Assembly (NCBI GenBank): GCA_964354345.1
Contig: CAYGZL010000130.1
Coordinates: 1-23,800, forward strand
DNA: 23,800 nucleotides
Source: CAYGZL01 sp964354345
GTDB taxonomy: Bacteria; Chloroflexota; Anaerolineae; Anaerolineales; UBA4823
Direction: 5' to 3'
This document shows positions 7,012 to 15,263 of this stretch, piece after piece. Each line of letters starts with the position of its first letter. Positions within the stretch are counted from its first letter, which is position 1. The translations under genes and the position numbers were made by a program. The notes beneath the pieces are model-generated. The model was given only the letters and a program-made list of their open reading frames with translations, did no database searches and was not told where the DNA came from.

Positions 7012-7413
7012 ATGCCCACGTATCAGTACCGGTGTCTGGATTGTAAAAAACGCTTCGATATTTTCATATCCTATCATGAATATGGAACACGACCGGTGGC
7101 TTGCCCTCATTGCCAGAGCAGCAATGTTCAACGCCGCATCGGACGCATTCGCTTCGCCCGTTCGGAAGAAAGCCGCCTCGATAACCTGGCCGATCCCAGC
7201 GCTCTGGAAGGGCTGGAGGACGATCCCCGCGCCCTGGGGCGGATGATGCGCAAAATGAGTAATGAAATGGGCGAAGACCTGGGTCCCGAATTCGGTGAGG
7301 TCATTGACCGCCTGGAAACCGGGCAATCCCCGGAAGAAATCGAGCAGGCACTTCCTGACCTGGCCGGTGGTGAGAGCGGTCCTGGGGAAGGTGGCGACTT
7401 CGACGATTTCTAA
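7012..7413 (+). CDS. FmdB-family zinc ribbon protein
   Basis: A 133-residue protein with an N-terminal FmdB/CxxC regulatory-type zinc ribbon: MPTYQYRCLDC (Cys8 and Cys11) followed by ACPHCQ (Cys31 and Cys34), the expected CxxC pair spacing. The name comes from a putative formamidase regulator, but for most members the role is unproven. After residue 45 the chain becomes acidic and helical (MMRKMSNEMGEDLGPEFGEV), then ends in a Gly/Asp-rich, probably disordered tail. The ATG at 7012 follows AGAGG at seven bases. The gene is monocistronic and ends four bases from the convergent tmk stop, with no hairpin between them. The family is secure; the function is not. Confidence 0.88.
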   Translation: MPTYQYRCLDCKKRFDIFISYHEYGTRPVACPHCQSSNVQRRIGRIRFARSEESRLDNLADPSALEGLEDDPRALGRMMRKMSNEMGEDLGPEFGEVIDRLETGQSPEEIEQALPDLAGGESGPGEGGDFDDF

Positions 7414-7417
7414 TATC

Positions 7418-8038
7418 TTAAGGTACTGTAGCCAACCGTTCCAAAACAACCAGCTGGACATCCGCCTGCACCCGTTCAGGTGGCTGTCCGGCATTTATCA
7501 CCACCCACCGTTCCGGTTCTTCCCTGGCCAGTTGCAAGTAGCCCTGCCGGACGCGTTCATAAAATGCCAGGTTATAAGCATCCAACCGGTTCCATTCGCC
7601 TCCCTTTGCCCGCCTGCGCAGACCTGCTTCGACATCGAGGTCAAATAGCAGGGTCAAATCGGGTTTCAGGCCGCCAGTCGCATACTGAATCAGCGGGCGT
7701 AGCTTTTCTACATCCTGTTCATAGCCATATCCCTGGTAAGCCAGGGTTGAGTCGGCATAGCGGTCGCACAGAACGATTCCGCCTTTCACCAGGAGAGGCC
7801 GGATGACTTGCTCAACCAGTTGAGCGCGCGAAGCCTGCAAGAGCAGGGATTCGGTGCGCGAATGCATTTCCGTATTTTTCAAGCTCAACAAGACATCCCG
7901 GATTTGATCGCCGATGGGAGTCCCCCCCGGTTCACGCGTCCGCAGCACCGGATAGCCTGCCCGGTCTAAGTAATCCGCCAATAGAGCAATCTGGGTCGTT
8001 TTACCGCTGCCTTCCGAGCCCTCAAACGTGATAAACAT
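7418..8038 (-). CDS. tmk: Thymidylate kinase
   Basis: Converts dTMP to dTDP with ATP, required for DNA synthesis. The P-loop is EGSEGSGKTT (residues 6-15), and TREPGGTPIG (34-43) is the family signature that carries the dTMP-contacting residues. DRYADSTLAYQG (about 92-103) is the DRY/H motif for base and sugar binding. The lid RRRAKGGEWNRLD carries the arginines. The length of 206 is typical. It starts eight bases after the R3H ATPase stop and is the last gene of the pdxS-pdxT-GNAT-R3H-tmk series. In bacteria of this group, tmk beside a P-loop ATPase is a recurring arrangement; any link to DNA replication is inference. Confidence 0.95.
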   Translation of the reverse strand: MFITFEGSEGSGKTTQIALLADYLDRAGYPVLRTREPGGTPIGDQIRDVLLSLKNTEMHSRTESLLLQASRAQLVEQVIRPLLVKGGIVLCDRYADSTLAYQGYGYEQDVEKLRPLIQYATGGLKPDLTLLFDLDVEAGLRRRAKGGEWNRLDAYNLAFYERVRQGYLQLAREEPERWVVINAGQPPERVQADVQLVVLERLATVP

Positions 8039-8046
8039 AGTTTAGA

Positions 8047-9690
8047 TCAACTCTCGCGGAAGATACGCACGCGCCGCAATGGCTCTTTGCCATAAGAGTG
8101 CGAAATCAGATTCGCCTCCCGCGCCATCTGATGCTGCAGGCGGCGAATGGCTGCGCTGGCAGGTGGGAGCTCTATCCAGCGTTCCCCATTCATGACTGCC
8201 TGGATTGCAGCCCGCGTCTCCTCCAAAACCGGCTCCAACCCGCCTTCCCCGGCGGTATCTGTGGTCAGGTTAAACAGGTCGCCCAGGAATTGCAGCATCT
8301 GGTTAATGGTATTGGCGCGTAGTACGTAGATGGGTACATTGCGATTCTCCGCATCCGTAATTGTCCGCTGGCGCTTCCGGTAATACGATCGCAGCGTCAC
8401 CATCGCCTCAGCTTCGGTCGCCTCATTGACGATCACAGCCGGCACCCCTAACCGGCGCGCAGCCTGGATCAGGCGGTTGCGCGCCACACCGTAGGGATAG
8501 ATCTTAACCGGTGGTAGGGTGCCTCGTTCGCGCGCTGAGGTTGGCTCCCCGACTGCTCGCCCGTCTCGTGCATCGGGTTGGGACAACCCTGGATGATTGC
8601 CTTTGGAGGTATATCCGCGCTCCTGGGCAGGCGCTTCTCCACTCTGCCTGCGGTAGCCGTGCTGACCGGCAGTTGGAAAACGGACCGGACTAGTGGCATG
8701 CTCGATTTTGATCTCACCGCTTTCCCCACGTGAACGAATCTCAGGCGGCAGCGGGTAGCCGCGCAGTAATGCATCTACAGCCGCGGCGACATCCGCTTGT
8801 ACCGCCAGACGATCCCGGTTTTGAATCTCGATCAGCACATCGAAAGTCGGTGACGAGCGTCGTTCTAGTACAGTTTTTTGAGTTCCCCGCCGGCGCGCCT
8901 CCTCATCCGAGAGCGTCACCGATTCGATGCCGCCCACCAGATCCGCTAAAGTAGGATTGAGCAGCAAATTCTCTAACGTGTTGCCATGCGCAGTACCGAT
9001 CAACTGTACGCCACGTTCTGCAATCGTGCGCGCTGCCGCTGCCTCCAATTCCCGACCAATTTCATCAATCACGATCGATTCAGGATTGTGGTTTTCAACC
9101 GCCTCGATCATCACCTCGTGTTGCAAAACCGGCCTTGCCACCTGCATCCGCCGCGCTCGTCCAATCGCTGGATGAGGCACATCGCCATCCCCGCCAATTT
9201 CATTCGATGTATCTACGATCACCACTCGCTTGGTTTCCGCCAACAACCGGGCTGCTTCGCGCAACATGGTGGTTTTCCCAATGCCCGGTCGCCCCAATAG
9301 CAGCAGGCTCTTCCCCGATTCGATTAAATCTTTGATGATATCCGTGGTGCCATACACAGCTCGTCCGACGCGTAAAGTCAACCCCACGATATGGCTGCGC
9401 CGGTTGCGGATCGCTGAGATCCGGTGCAGCGTCCGTTCCAGTCCGGCGCGGTTATCCGTATCAAACTCCCCAATCCGTTCGACCACATAATCAATGTCCG
9501 CCCGACTGGTTTCTACCGGATGGAGCACCACTTCGCGCCCAACAAAACGGGCGGTTGGTAAGCGACCCAAATCCAGGATCACTTCCAGTAAATTATCGCT
9601 ATCATCCTCATGGATTACTGCCTGGGCAATTGGCTCAGGCAACACTCCGATCAAAACATGCAAATCGTCTGTAATTTCTTGCTTCATCAT
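8047..9690 (-). CDS. R3H-domain P-loop ATPase (SpoIIIAA/Ycf45-like)
   Basis: A two-domain protein related to SpoIIIAA and the plastid/cyanobacterial Ycf45 group. From the ATG at 9690 (547 residues) the order is as follows. First, an N-terminal region with EVVLHPVE. Second, a RecA/secretion-ATPase-like core with Walker A GRPGIGKTT (about 133-141), the switch VDTSNEIGGDGDVPHPAIGR and Walker B IVIDEIGRE (about 206-214). Third, a 75-residue polar, low-complexity linker. Fourth, a conserved alpha/beta part with IYVLRAN. Last, a C-terminal R3H single-stranded nucleic acid binding domain (RRLQHQMAREANLISHSYG). The start is uncertain: a TTG at 9744 and a GTG at 9702 are also in frame, and none has a clear ribosome site. 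The homologue-like MKQEITDDL opening favours the ATG pair at 9690/9687. The cellular role of the family is not established. Confidence 0.9.
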   Translation of the reverse strand: MMKQEITDDLHVLIGVLPEPIAQAVIHEDDSDNLLEVILDLGRLPTARFVGREVVLHPVETSRADIDYVVERIGEFDTDNRAGLERTLHRISAIRNRRSHIVGLTLRVGRAVYGTTDIIKDLIESGKSLLLLGRPGIGKTTMLREAARLLAETKRVVIVDTSNEIGGDGDVPHPAIGRARRMQVARPVLQHEVMIEAVENHNPESIVIDEIGRELEAAAARTIAERGVQLIGTAHGNTLENLLLNPTLADLVGGIESVTLSDEEARRRGTQKTVLERRSSPTFDVLIEIQNRDRLAVQADVAAAVDALLRGYPLPPEIRSRGESGEIKIEHATSPVRFPTAGQHGYRRQSGEAPAQERGYTSKGNHPGLSQPDARDGRAVGEPTSARERGTLPPVKIYPYGVARNRLIQAARRLGVPAVIVNEATEAEAMVTLRSYYRKRQRTITDAENRNVPIYVLRANTINQMLQFLGDLFNLTTDTAGEGGLEPVLEETRAAIQAVMNGERWIELPPASAAIRRLQHQMAREANLISHSYGKEPLRRVRIFRES

Positions 9691-9759
9691 AAGTTTCGTT
9701 TGACTCACGTGTACGGCGTGAGGAATTGCCAGGTTGCTGGACAACGCCGTATCTGCTTG

Positions 9760-10695
9760 TTACTTGTTCTCCAGGTTTGACACGGGTGTTGAAATTTCGA
9801 TTTGACCGGTTTCCATAGCCGGTCTGGCAAAAGCCACATTCGCCTTTTGCGCCGCCGCCAGGTGTTTGACCATCACCGCCTGACGCGCCCCTGCCTCAGC
9901 GCCGAGCCCCTCGATGGCGGGCTCTAGCCAGGATTGGTAAGAGCGTACACATAAATAGACCGGTCGGGAGTGGCGATAAGGCAGGTCATCCAATAACTCT
10001 GCCAGCCGATCACTCACCTCTCTGGCATCCGGGTGAACAAACGGTTGCACCCAAATTCCGCGCTGACCATACTTCAATTCCACATAAGCTAACACATCCG
10101 CGTCCTGACAATAGACAAAGCCCTCCGGACGCTGCGCCATGAAAGGTTCTGCTTGCTGCACCAGTCCGGGCACCAGGTTGCTGTATAGGCTGCGGATGGC
10201 GATGATGTCCCGATCTGTCGCTACTCGCCAGCATGAGCGTCTCCCCGTGGCATTCACCTGGCTGGTTAACTGCCAGATCCGCTGTCGAGTATAGATAGCA
10301 AAGGACGCCCGTCGCAACATCTCGAACGCCTGGGTAGTCTCTTCAACCTCAGCCAACAAGCGCAGCGCCCCGCGCGCTCGAGAAAGAGCCACCATTGCGT
10401 CTAGCAGGTCATACAAATCCGACGAATCCAAGGCCTCATCTGGCGTCAGAAATGTCAGGCGAGCAAACTGCGCACCCTGGAAATGCATCATCTGACCAAT
10501 AATAGGGGAAGCCTTCACCCTCCCATCACTCGCCCAGGTGAACACTCCCAAGGCTGGCGCCAGGTAAGACAGCAAAGCACCCGGCACCAACCAGGCTCCC
10601 CGGGTTAACACCAAAGCACTATCCAGGAAGACACTCTGGTTGCGGTAATGATATAGAGGGATTAAGTCACGCCAGTCAAACGGGTGAACGGTCAT
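9760..10695 (-). CDS. GNAT-like N-acetyltransferase-fold protein, uncharacterised
   Basis: A 311-residue cytosolic protein that I recognise only by fold-like patterns. Residues about 45-140 resemble a degenerate GNAT domain: a strand ending FARLTFLTP, a helix, then LLAEVEETTQAFEMLRRASFAIY, the usual GNAT beta5-alpha4 pattern leading to the GF.Y position. A second half from residue 150 (WRVATDRDIIAIRSLYSNLV) repeats the GNAT opening, which suggests tandem domains as in MshD-type proteins. A clear acetyl-CoA-binding Q/RxxGxG/A loop is not visible, so it may lack catalysis. Its start overlaps the pdxT stop by four bases (ATGA), and it ends 15 bases before the longest possible start of the R3H ATPase. 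It is therefore embedded in the pdxST-tmk operon. Fold assignment is moderate; function unknown. Confidence 0.65.
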   Translation of the reverse strand: MTVHPFDWRDLIPLYHYRNQSVFLDSALVLTRGAWLVPGALLSYLAPALGVFTWASDGRVKASPIIGQMMHFQGAQFARLTFLTPDEALDSSDLYDLLDAMVALSRARGALRLLAEVEETTQAFEMLRRASFAIYTRQRIWQLTSQVNATGRRSCWRVATDRDIIAIRSLYSNLVPGLVQQAEPFMAQRPEGFVYCQDADVLAYVELKYGQRGIWVQPFVHPDAREVSDRLAELLDDLPYRHSRPVYLCVRSYQSWLEPAIEGLGAEAGARQAVMVKHLAAAQKANVAFARPAMETGQIEISTPVSNLENK

Positions 10696-11282
10696 ATTTT
10701 AATGGTCCCCACCAGAATGACAAAGTAACGGTGAAAGCGATCATCCGGGGTTAACTCCGGGTGAAAGGAGGTTACCAGGAGATGCCCCTGCTGGGCCGCC
10801 ACAATCTCGCCACTCTCCAGTGTCGCTAAAATCAGAACATCATGCTGAACGCTCTCGATCAAGGGCGCACGGATAAAAACCGCGTGGTAGGGTCGCCTGG
10901 AAGCATCCACTGTGCTTAATGCAGGTACATCCAGATCCACCTCAAAACTTGCCACCTGCCGGCCAAAGGCGTTGCGCGCCACAACAATATCCATCAAGCC
11001 CAATACTGGTTGTGAACGGTGGGTTTCTTTGGACAGAAAGATCGCCCCGGCGCAGGTACCCCAGATCGCTTTTTGTTGACCAAAATTCCTGAGCGGCTCG
11101 ATCAACTCATACGCCACAGCCAGCTTGCCAATTGTAGTCGACTCGCCGCCCGGAATGATCAGGCCATCCAGAGCCTTCAACTGGTGAGGCAGGCGCACCT
11201 CCTCCGCCTCTACCCCAATCTGGCGTAAGACGGCGAGATGCTCACTGAAATCGCCTTGTAAGGCAAGTACACCAATTCTCAT
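10692..11282 (-). CDS. pdxT: Pyridoxal 5'-phosphate synthase glutaminase subunit
   Basis: Class I glutamine amidotransferase subunit that supplies ammonia to PdxS for making pyridoxal phosphate. The triad is visible: Cys77 in WGTCAGAI, and His174 and Glu176 in SFHPEL. The family opening IGVLALQGDFSEH and the glutamine-binding PGGESTT (44-50) are also present. At 196 residues it has normal length. It starts 68 bases after the pdxS stop on the same strand, so the two subunits are made together. The next gene overlaps its stop by four bases. Confidence 0.97.
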   Translation of the reverse strand: MRIGVLALQGDFSEHLAVLRQIGVEAEEVRLPHQLKALDGLIIPGGESTTIGKLAVAYELIEPLRNFGQQKAIWGTCAGAIFLSKETHRSQPVLGLMDIVVARNAFGRQVASFEVDLDVPALSTVDASRRPYHAVFIRAPLIESVQHDVLILATLESGEIVAAQQGHLLVTSFHPELTPDDRFHRYFVILVGTIKI

Positions 11283-11350
11283 ACAACTCGCTGGCCGATG
11301 CCGGGATAATTAACCATCGGTGGGTGCATCGTCTTCTCTCTCGGTGATAC

Positions 11351-12238
11351 TTACCAGCCACGCCCGGCTATCAGATCCGCCTCAGGAATGGAAGATACTT
11401 GCCGTCCGACCATCGACTCACCCAGGTTACGGCTGACTTCAGCCAATATGTAAGGATCATTGAAGTGCGTCACCGCCTTCACAATCGCGGCGGCGCGCCT
11501 GGCCGGATCGCCCGATTTAAAGATGCCGGAGCCGACAAAGACGCCATCCACGCCCAACTGCATCATCAAGGCCGCATCAGCCGGTGTAGCGATCCCGCCT
11601 GCGGCGAAGTTCACCACCGGCAACCGGCCCAGCTTGCGCGTCTCCAACACAACCTCATACGGCGCCCCGATTTCCTTGGCGTAGGCCATCAACTCCTCTT
11701 CCGGCATGTTCTGTAAGCGGCGGATTTCGCCCAGCACCGTTCGGGCATGCCGCACGGCCTCGACCACATCTCCCGTGCCAGCCTCGCCCTTGGTGCGGAT
11801 CATTGCCGCCCCCTCGCCAATGCGGCGCAACGCCTCGCCTAAATTGCGGCAGCCACATACGAACGGCACCTTGAAATTGTGCTTGTAAATATGGTGCTGC
11901 TCATCGGCGGGCGTGAGCACCTCCGACTCGTCGATGTAATCCACGCCGATCGCTTCCAGGATTTGGGCTTCGACAAAATGCCCGATGCGACACTTGGCCA
12001 TCACCGGGATCGACACCGCATCCATAATCTGCAAGATCAGCTCGGGATCGCTCATTCGAGCGACGCCGCCCTGGGCGCGTATATCGGCTGGCACGCGCTC
12101 CAGCGCCATGACCGCCACCGCTCCCGCTTCCTCGGCGATCTTGGCATGTTCCGGCGTGACCACATCCATGATGACGCCGCCTTTAAGCATCTGCGCCAGA
12201 CCCTTTTTTACCGTAAAAGTACCAACCTGTGTTTCCAT
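11351..12238 (-). CDS. pdxS: Pyridoxal 5'-phosphate synthase lyase subunit
   Basis: TIM-barrel subunit that assembles pyridoxal phosphate from ribose 5-phosphate (or ribulose 5-phosphate), glyceraldehyde 3-phosphate and ammonia. The key residues are Asp25 in GVIMDVVTP, the Schiff-base Lys82 in VMAKCRIGH, and the second lysine in IRTKGEAGTGDVVEA (near 150). The start at METQVGTF (12238) is fixed by GGAGG eight bases upstream; longer readings lack this and lack family similarity. The length is 295 residues, as usual. It heads the pdxS-pdxT-GNAT-R3H-tmk series. The pentose phosphate product it needs could come from the oxidative branch encoded 8 kb to the right. Confidence 0.97.
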   Translation of the reverse strand: METQVGTFTVKKGLAQMLKGGVIMDVVTPEHAKIAEEAGAVAVMALERVPADIRAQGGVARMSDPELILQIMDAVSIPVMAKCRIGHFVEAQILEAIGVDYIDESEVLTPADEQHHIYKHNFKVPFVCGCRNLGEALRRIGEGAAMIRTKGEAGTGDVVEAVRHARTVLGEIRRLQNMPEEELMAYAKEIGAPYEVVLETRKLGRLPVVNFAAGGIATPADAALMMQLGVDGVFVGSGIFKSGDPARRAAAIVKAVTHFNDPYILAEVSRNLGESMVGRQVSSIPEADLIAGRGW

Positions 12239-12317
12239 ACGTTCTACCTCCAAAGTCGCTGGACGAAGTCCGCAACGACTCAACTGATTTTATGCAGCGC
12301 TGACGAACACTTTTCAC

Positions 12318-12351
12318 AATAAAGCTATCCCGATCCAGGTCGGGCTTTATT
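12318..12351. terminator. Hairpin in the pdxS leader, terminator-like
   Basis: Arms AATAAAGC (12318-12325) and GCTTTATT (12344-12351) match perfectly, with an inner CCGA/TCGG pair (12330-12333 and 12340-12343) around the loop TCCAGG; a four-base bulge, TATC, lies on one arm. On the plus strand CCCGA-TCCAGG-TCGGG followed by CTTTATT has the form of an intrinsic terminator. On the minus strand it lies about 80 bases before the pdxS start, downstream of the ABC operon and its relic. It could end that operon, or act as a leader structure of pdxS. A TAAAAT at 12287-12292 on the minus strand could be the pdxS -10 element just after it. Confidence 0.45.
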
Positions 12352-12531
12352 CGCTCGCAAATATGTTTATAACGCTTATCAATTATTCTATCATGCGCAC
12401 ATTATAGTGACAATCCAAGAAATCAGATCGAAACCATCAAACACAGGTGGTTTTGCTGGCGACCAGGTAATGGGCGTTATCACATCCGGCTCTGCTTCCC
12501 TGAACCCGTGATTTTAATCCCTTTAACTTCA
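12352..12531. other. Intergenic region between the pdxS leader hairpin and the PEP synthase relic
   Basis: I see no intact gene here. A TATAAT on the minus strand near 12409-12414 and a TATAAA near 12368 are possible pdxS promoter elements without good -35 partners. A minus-strand open frame of about 37 codons (containing EAEPDVITPITWSPAKPP) covers 12400-12515, but I cannot relate it to any family. Confidence 0.3.
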
Positions 12532-12836
12532 CTACCCCCGCGCTGCCGTCCACAGGGAGGCCCAACACTTCTTGACAGCCTTCAGCAACGCCTCAGCACC
12601 GCAGATGTTAAGATACATCTCCTGTTGGCCAGCGAAGGAGGCGTCTGGGAGGTCTTCAGCAGTGGTTGAGGAACGCACGGCGACCGGCACATCCCCCCGG
12701 CAAGCCCGGTATATGCTCGTCGAATTGCCTCGGCAATATCCTCCGGCATCGTGTTCTGCGCGAAGAGTTTTCCGATCCGGCTGGAGGCTCCTTCGAGCGT
12801 CTCAGGTTGATCGGGAGTGCCATCGGAGAGAGGCAT
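12532..12836 (-). pseudogene. Truncated, frameshifted phosphoenolpyruvate synthase relic
   Basis: The minus strand encodes part of the N-terminal ATP-grasp (PPDK_N) domain of PEP synthase. One frame reads ASSRIGKLFAQNTMPEDIAE, followed by AIRRAYTGLAGG. The next frame continues RSSTTAEDLPDASFAGQQ, MYLNICGAEALLKAVKKCW and ASLWTA before a TAG. The frame change falls in the C6 run at 12693-12698 (G6 on the coding strand); one extra G would restore LAGGDVPVAVRSS. The real family is about 750-900 residues, so this piece of about 100 residues lacks the first 60 or so and all downstream domains, including the phosphohistidine and PEP-binding domains. It starts about 50 bases after the ABC permease stop. 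Confidence 0.85.
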
Positions 12837-12883
12837 AATGAAATCGGATTTCGCTAGTATATAGTTCTCTTCAAATTAAAGTC

Positions 12884-15259
12884 TTAGGTCAACACCTTGG
12901 TAGCCTCTGCCAGGTTAAGACGGTTCACCTGTCGGATGGCAGGCAGCGTGGCCAGCAGCATGGTCAACAGAATGCCGGCGGCGGTGAAGATGTACGTGGA
13001 GGGCGCCACCACGATATTGAACGTGAACAGATCGGCACTGAACGCTGTCCCCATCTGCAGCGCCATCCAATGACCCAGCAGCAGACCCGGCGGGAGGGTT
13101 ACCAGCCACAGGATCAGGTTTTCGGTGAAGAGCAGTCCGGCAATCCGGCCGGTACCGCTGCCGATCGAACGCATCGTGGCGAACTCCCGTTTGCGCTCCA
13201 GGACACTCACCGTCATGGCATTGAACAGCAGCGCAAAGGCCATCGCTACCGCCACGGCCATCATGATCCCGATCAGCAGGTAGATCAAGCCCATGAATCC
13301 GCGCATGTCAGTCTCCAGGTCGGCTTTGCGCTGGACGGCGGCCGCAGCCGGCAGGTGATACAGGTCGAGTTTGATCTGACTGGATTGCACGTCGTCTACG
13401 GTCAGGTACAGCCCGTTGTACGGAACGGTAGGTGCATGCAGGCGTTCCTGGGCCTCGCCAATCGAGAGATATCCCACGGCGTTCATCATCTCGTCGGTCG
13501 TGGGACCCAGGATAAACTCCTCAGTTCCAAAGGGGGTTTCCAACCTCACCCGATCTCCCTCGGAGACGTCTAATAATTTCGCCAACCCCGTGACGATGAC
13601 CAGCCGCCCGTCAGCGAGAGCCTCGCGGGCGGTTGTGCCGTCCGGAAGCTGCAGGAAGTGCATTTCCTGATCCGGCTCGAACGCTGTCAGCAGGATGTCC
13701 TCGGAATGCGAGTCAGTTTTCAGCGTCACCGGGACCTGCAGGATAGGCTCCACCGCCTTCACTCCGTCCCATTCCAGGATTGTTTCCCGCGTGGCGGGTG
13801 GCTGGATCGAGGCGAAGGAGACCGACAGATCCCAGCGTTCGATGATCCCGTAATTCTCTGTGAAGAAGAATTCGATGCTGTCCAGCAGTCCCCAAACCAT
13901 CAGGATCAGGATATAGGCGAAGACGATCCCCAGCGCGGTAGTCAGCGACCGGCGGCGGACGCGGAAGACGCTGCGAAGCGGAAGGCGCAGCATGAGGGGC
14001 AGTCGTACAATCCTTTCCAGCAGTGACGCGCGCCCCTTGACCTGCGCGAAGGCCGGATCGAAACGCATGGCCTGGGCGGGAACGAGACGGGCTGCCCCGT
14101 ACGCCGGAGCGATCGCCGCCACGATCGTCGCCGCCAGGCTGAGCGCTGCACCCTCCAGGATCAGGTCCGGGTAAAACCGTGTTTCGATGATCGGGATTCC
14201 CAACTCCGCGGCGTACAGCTCGGTGATCCATTTCCCCAGCGGAAGGCCGAGCAGCGCCCCCGCCACCGAACCAATCACGCCGATGACCAGCGCATACAGC
14301 AGGAAATGCCACATCACGGCTCTGTCGGAGTACCCCAACGCTTTCATCAGGCCGACCTGCGGCGTCTGGGCCCGCACCTGCCGTCCGAGCATCACATAAA
14401 CCGAGATTGCCGCCACCAGCAGGATCACCGTCGGCAGCAGATAGGCAACCTCGCGGAATTCCTCCACGTCGGCTTTCAATACGGCATTGGACGGCTGGTC
14501 GGCGCGCAGTGTGGTGGCGGTCAGCCCAAAGGGCGCGAGCTTTTCCTGCACGCGTTTCACCACAGCCGATTCGTCGGCGTCCTCCTCCAACCGGATGGCG
14601 ATGTCGTTCACCATCCCCTCCGCGCTGAGCTTTTGCTGCAGGACATCCAGGGGTACGAAAAACACGCCGAAGGAGCGGGCCGAGGGGAGTATTTCCTGTC
14701 TGCTGGGACTCACCATCAGGTATTCCGGACTGGCTACGACTCCCACAACCGAAAAATCGACGGGCGTCCCGTTCAGGATGGGCGAGATGGTATCCCCAGG
14801 GCCGAGGTCGAAATATTCGGCGAAATGGGTTTCCAGGAGGATCGCAGAATCGTCCGCTGAATCGAAGTACCGGCCTTCCAAGACCAGGACGTTGTTGACC
14901 TCCGGGCGTTTCGGCGCCGAGAGGCCGATCAGCCGGGCGCGGATGGGGTCTAGGGTTTCGCCGTTGCGTTCCGGCAACTCCAATCCGGTATCGATCACCA
15001 GCCGGCCGAAAACATCCTCGACTCCTTCCATGTCGCGCAATTCGTCGGCAACCGTTTGCGGGGCGTCCCGCACCGCAAAGGTCACATCCGCAAAAAGCAG
15101 ATTGTCGTAGGTGCGGTTGTAGGAGGTGTCGAGATCGCGGTAAGCTGCGACGGTCGCCGCGAAGCTGGTCACGCCGAGCATGACGATCACAATCAGGGCG
15201 ATGGATTGCGCCAGCGAAGCGCGCAGATCCCGAAAAGTTTTGAGTAGGATGAGTTTCAT
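12884..15259 (-). CDS. ABC transporter permease with two FtsX/MacB-type halves
   Basis: A 791-residue duplicated FtsX-like permease, probably moving lipophilic substrates or acting as a mechanotransmission pump at the membrane. One transmembrane helix lies at residues 14-36 (SIALIVIVMLGVTSFAATVAA). A MacB-PCD-like extracellular domain runs from about 45 to 290. The first FtsX block of three helices follows (VAYLLPTVILLVAAISVYVM, and LLYALVIGVIGSVAGALLG). A second unit starts with a helix at about 450 (ALGIVFAYILILMVWGLL), continues with another extracellular domain, and ends with the terminal FtsX block (LIYLLIGIMMAVAVAMAFAL onward). The start at 15259 is four bases after the ATPase stop, with GGTGA upstream; longer readings run back into the ATPase gene. 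No periplasmic adaptor gene is present, so it is not a complete MacAB-type tripartite pump as seen here. Confidence 0.93.
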   Translation of the reverse strand: MKLILLKTFRDLRASLAQSIALIVIVMLGVTSFAATVAAYRDLDTSYNRTYDNLLFADVTFAVRDAPQTVADELRDMEGVEDVFGRLVIDTGLELPERNGETLDPIRARLIGLSAPKRPEVNNVLVLEGRYFDSADDSAILLETHFAEYFDLGPGDTISPILNGTPVDFSVVGVVASPEYLMVSPSRQEILPSARSFGVFFVPLDVLQQKLSAEGMVNDIAIRLEEDADESAVVKRVQEKLAPFGLTATTLRADQPSNAVLKADVEEFREVAYLLPTVILLVAAISVYVMLGRQVRAQTPQVGLMKALGYSDRAVMWHFLLYALVIGVIGSVAGALLGLPLGKWITELYAAELGIPIIETRFYPDLILEGAALSLAATIVAAIAPAYGAARLVPAQAMRFDPAFAQVKGRASLLERIVRLPLMLRLPLRSVFRVRRRSLTTALGIVFAYILILMVWGLLDSIEFFFTENYGIIERWDLSVSFASIQPPATRETILEWDGVKAVEPILQVPVTLKTDSHSEDILLTAFEPDQEMHFLQLPDGTTAREALADGRLVIVTGLAKLLDVSEGDRVRLETPFGTEEFILGPTTDEMMNAVGYLSIGEAQERLHAPTVPYNGLYLTVDDVQSSQIKLDLYHLPAAAAVQRKADLETDMRGFMGLIYLLIGIMMAVAVAMAFALLFNAMTVSVLERKREFATMRSIGSGTGRIAGLLFTENLILWLVTLPPGLLLGHWMALQMGTAFSADLFTFNIVVAPSTYIFTAAGILLTMLLATLPAIRQVNRLNLAEATKVLT

Positions 15260-15263
15260 GGCG

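Noticed and set aside
8469..8774. A minus-strand open frame of 101 codons in the R3H ATPase gene
   Set aside because: It is an out-of-frame shadow of the low-complexity linker; the ATPase frame is intact across it.
12373..12381. The nine-base CTTATCAAT, shared with the ROK/gnd divergent region (20412-20420), as a common regulator site
   Set aside because: Two copies of a nine-base AT-rich word in 24 kb are not far from chance, and no symmetry supports binding at the pdxS copy.
13713..14312. A 199-codon minus-strand frame within the ABC permease, possible second gene
   Set aside because: It is out of frame with the permease, Gly/Arg/Pro-rich, without domain character; the permease frame is unbroken.
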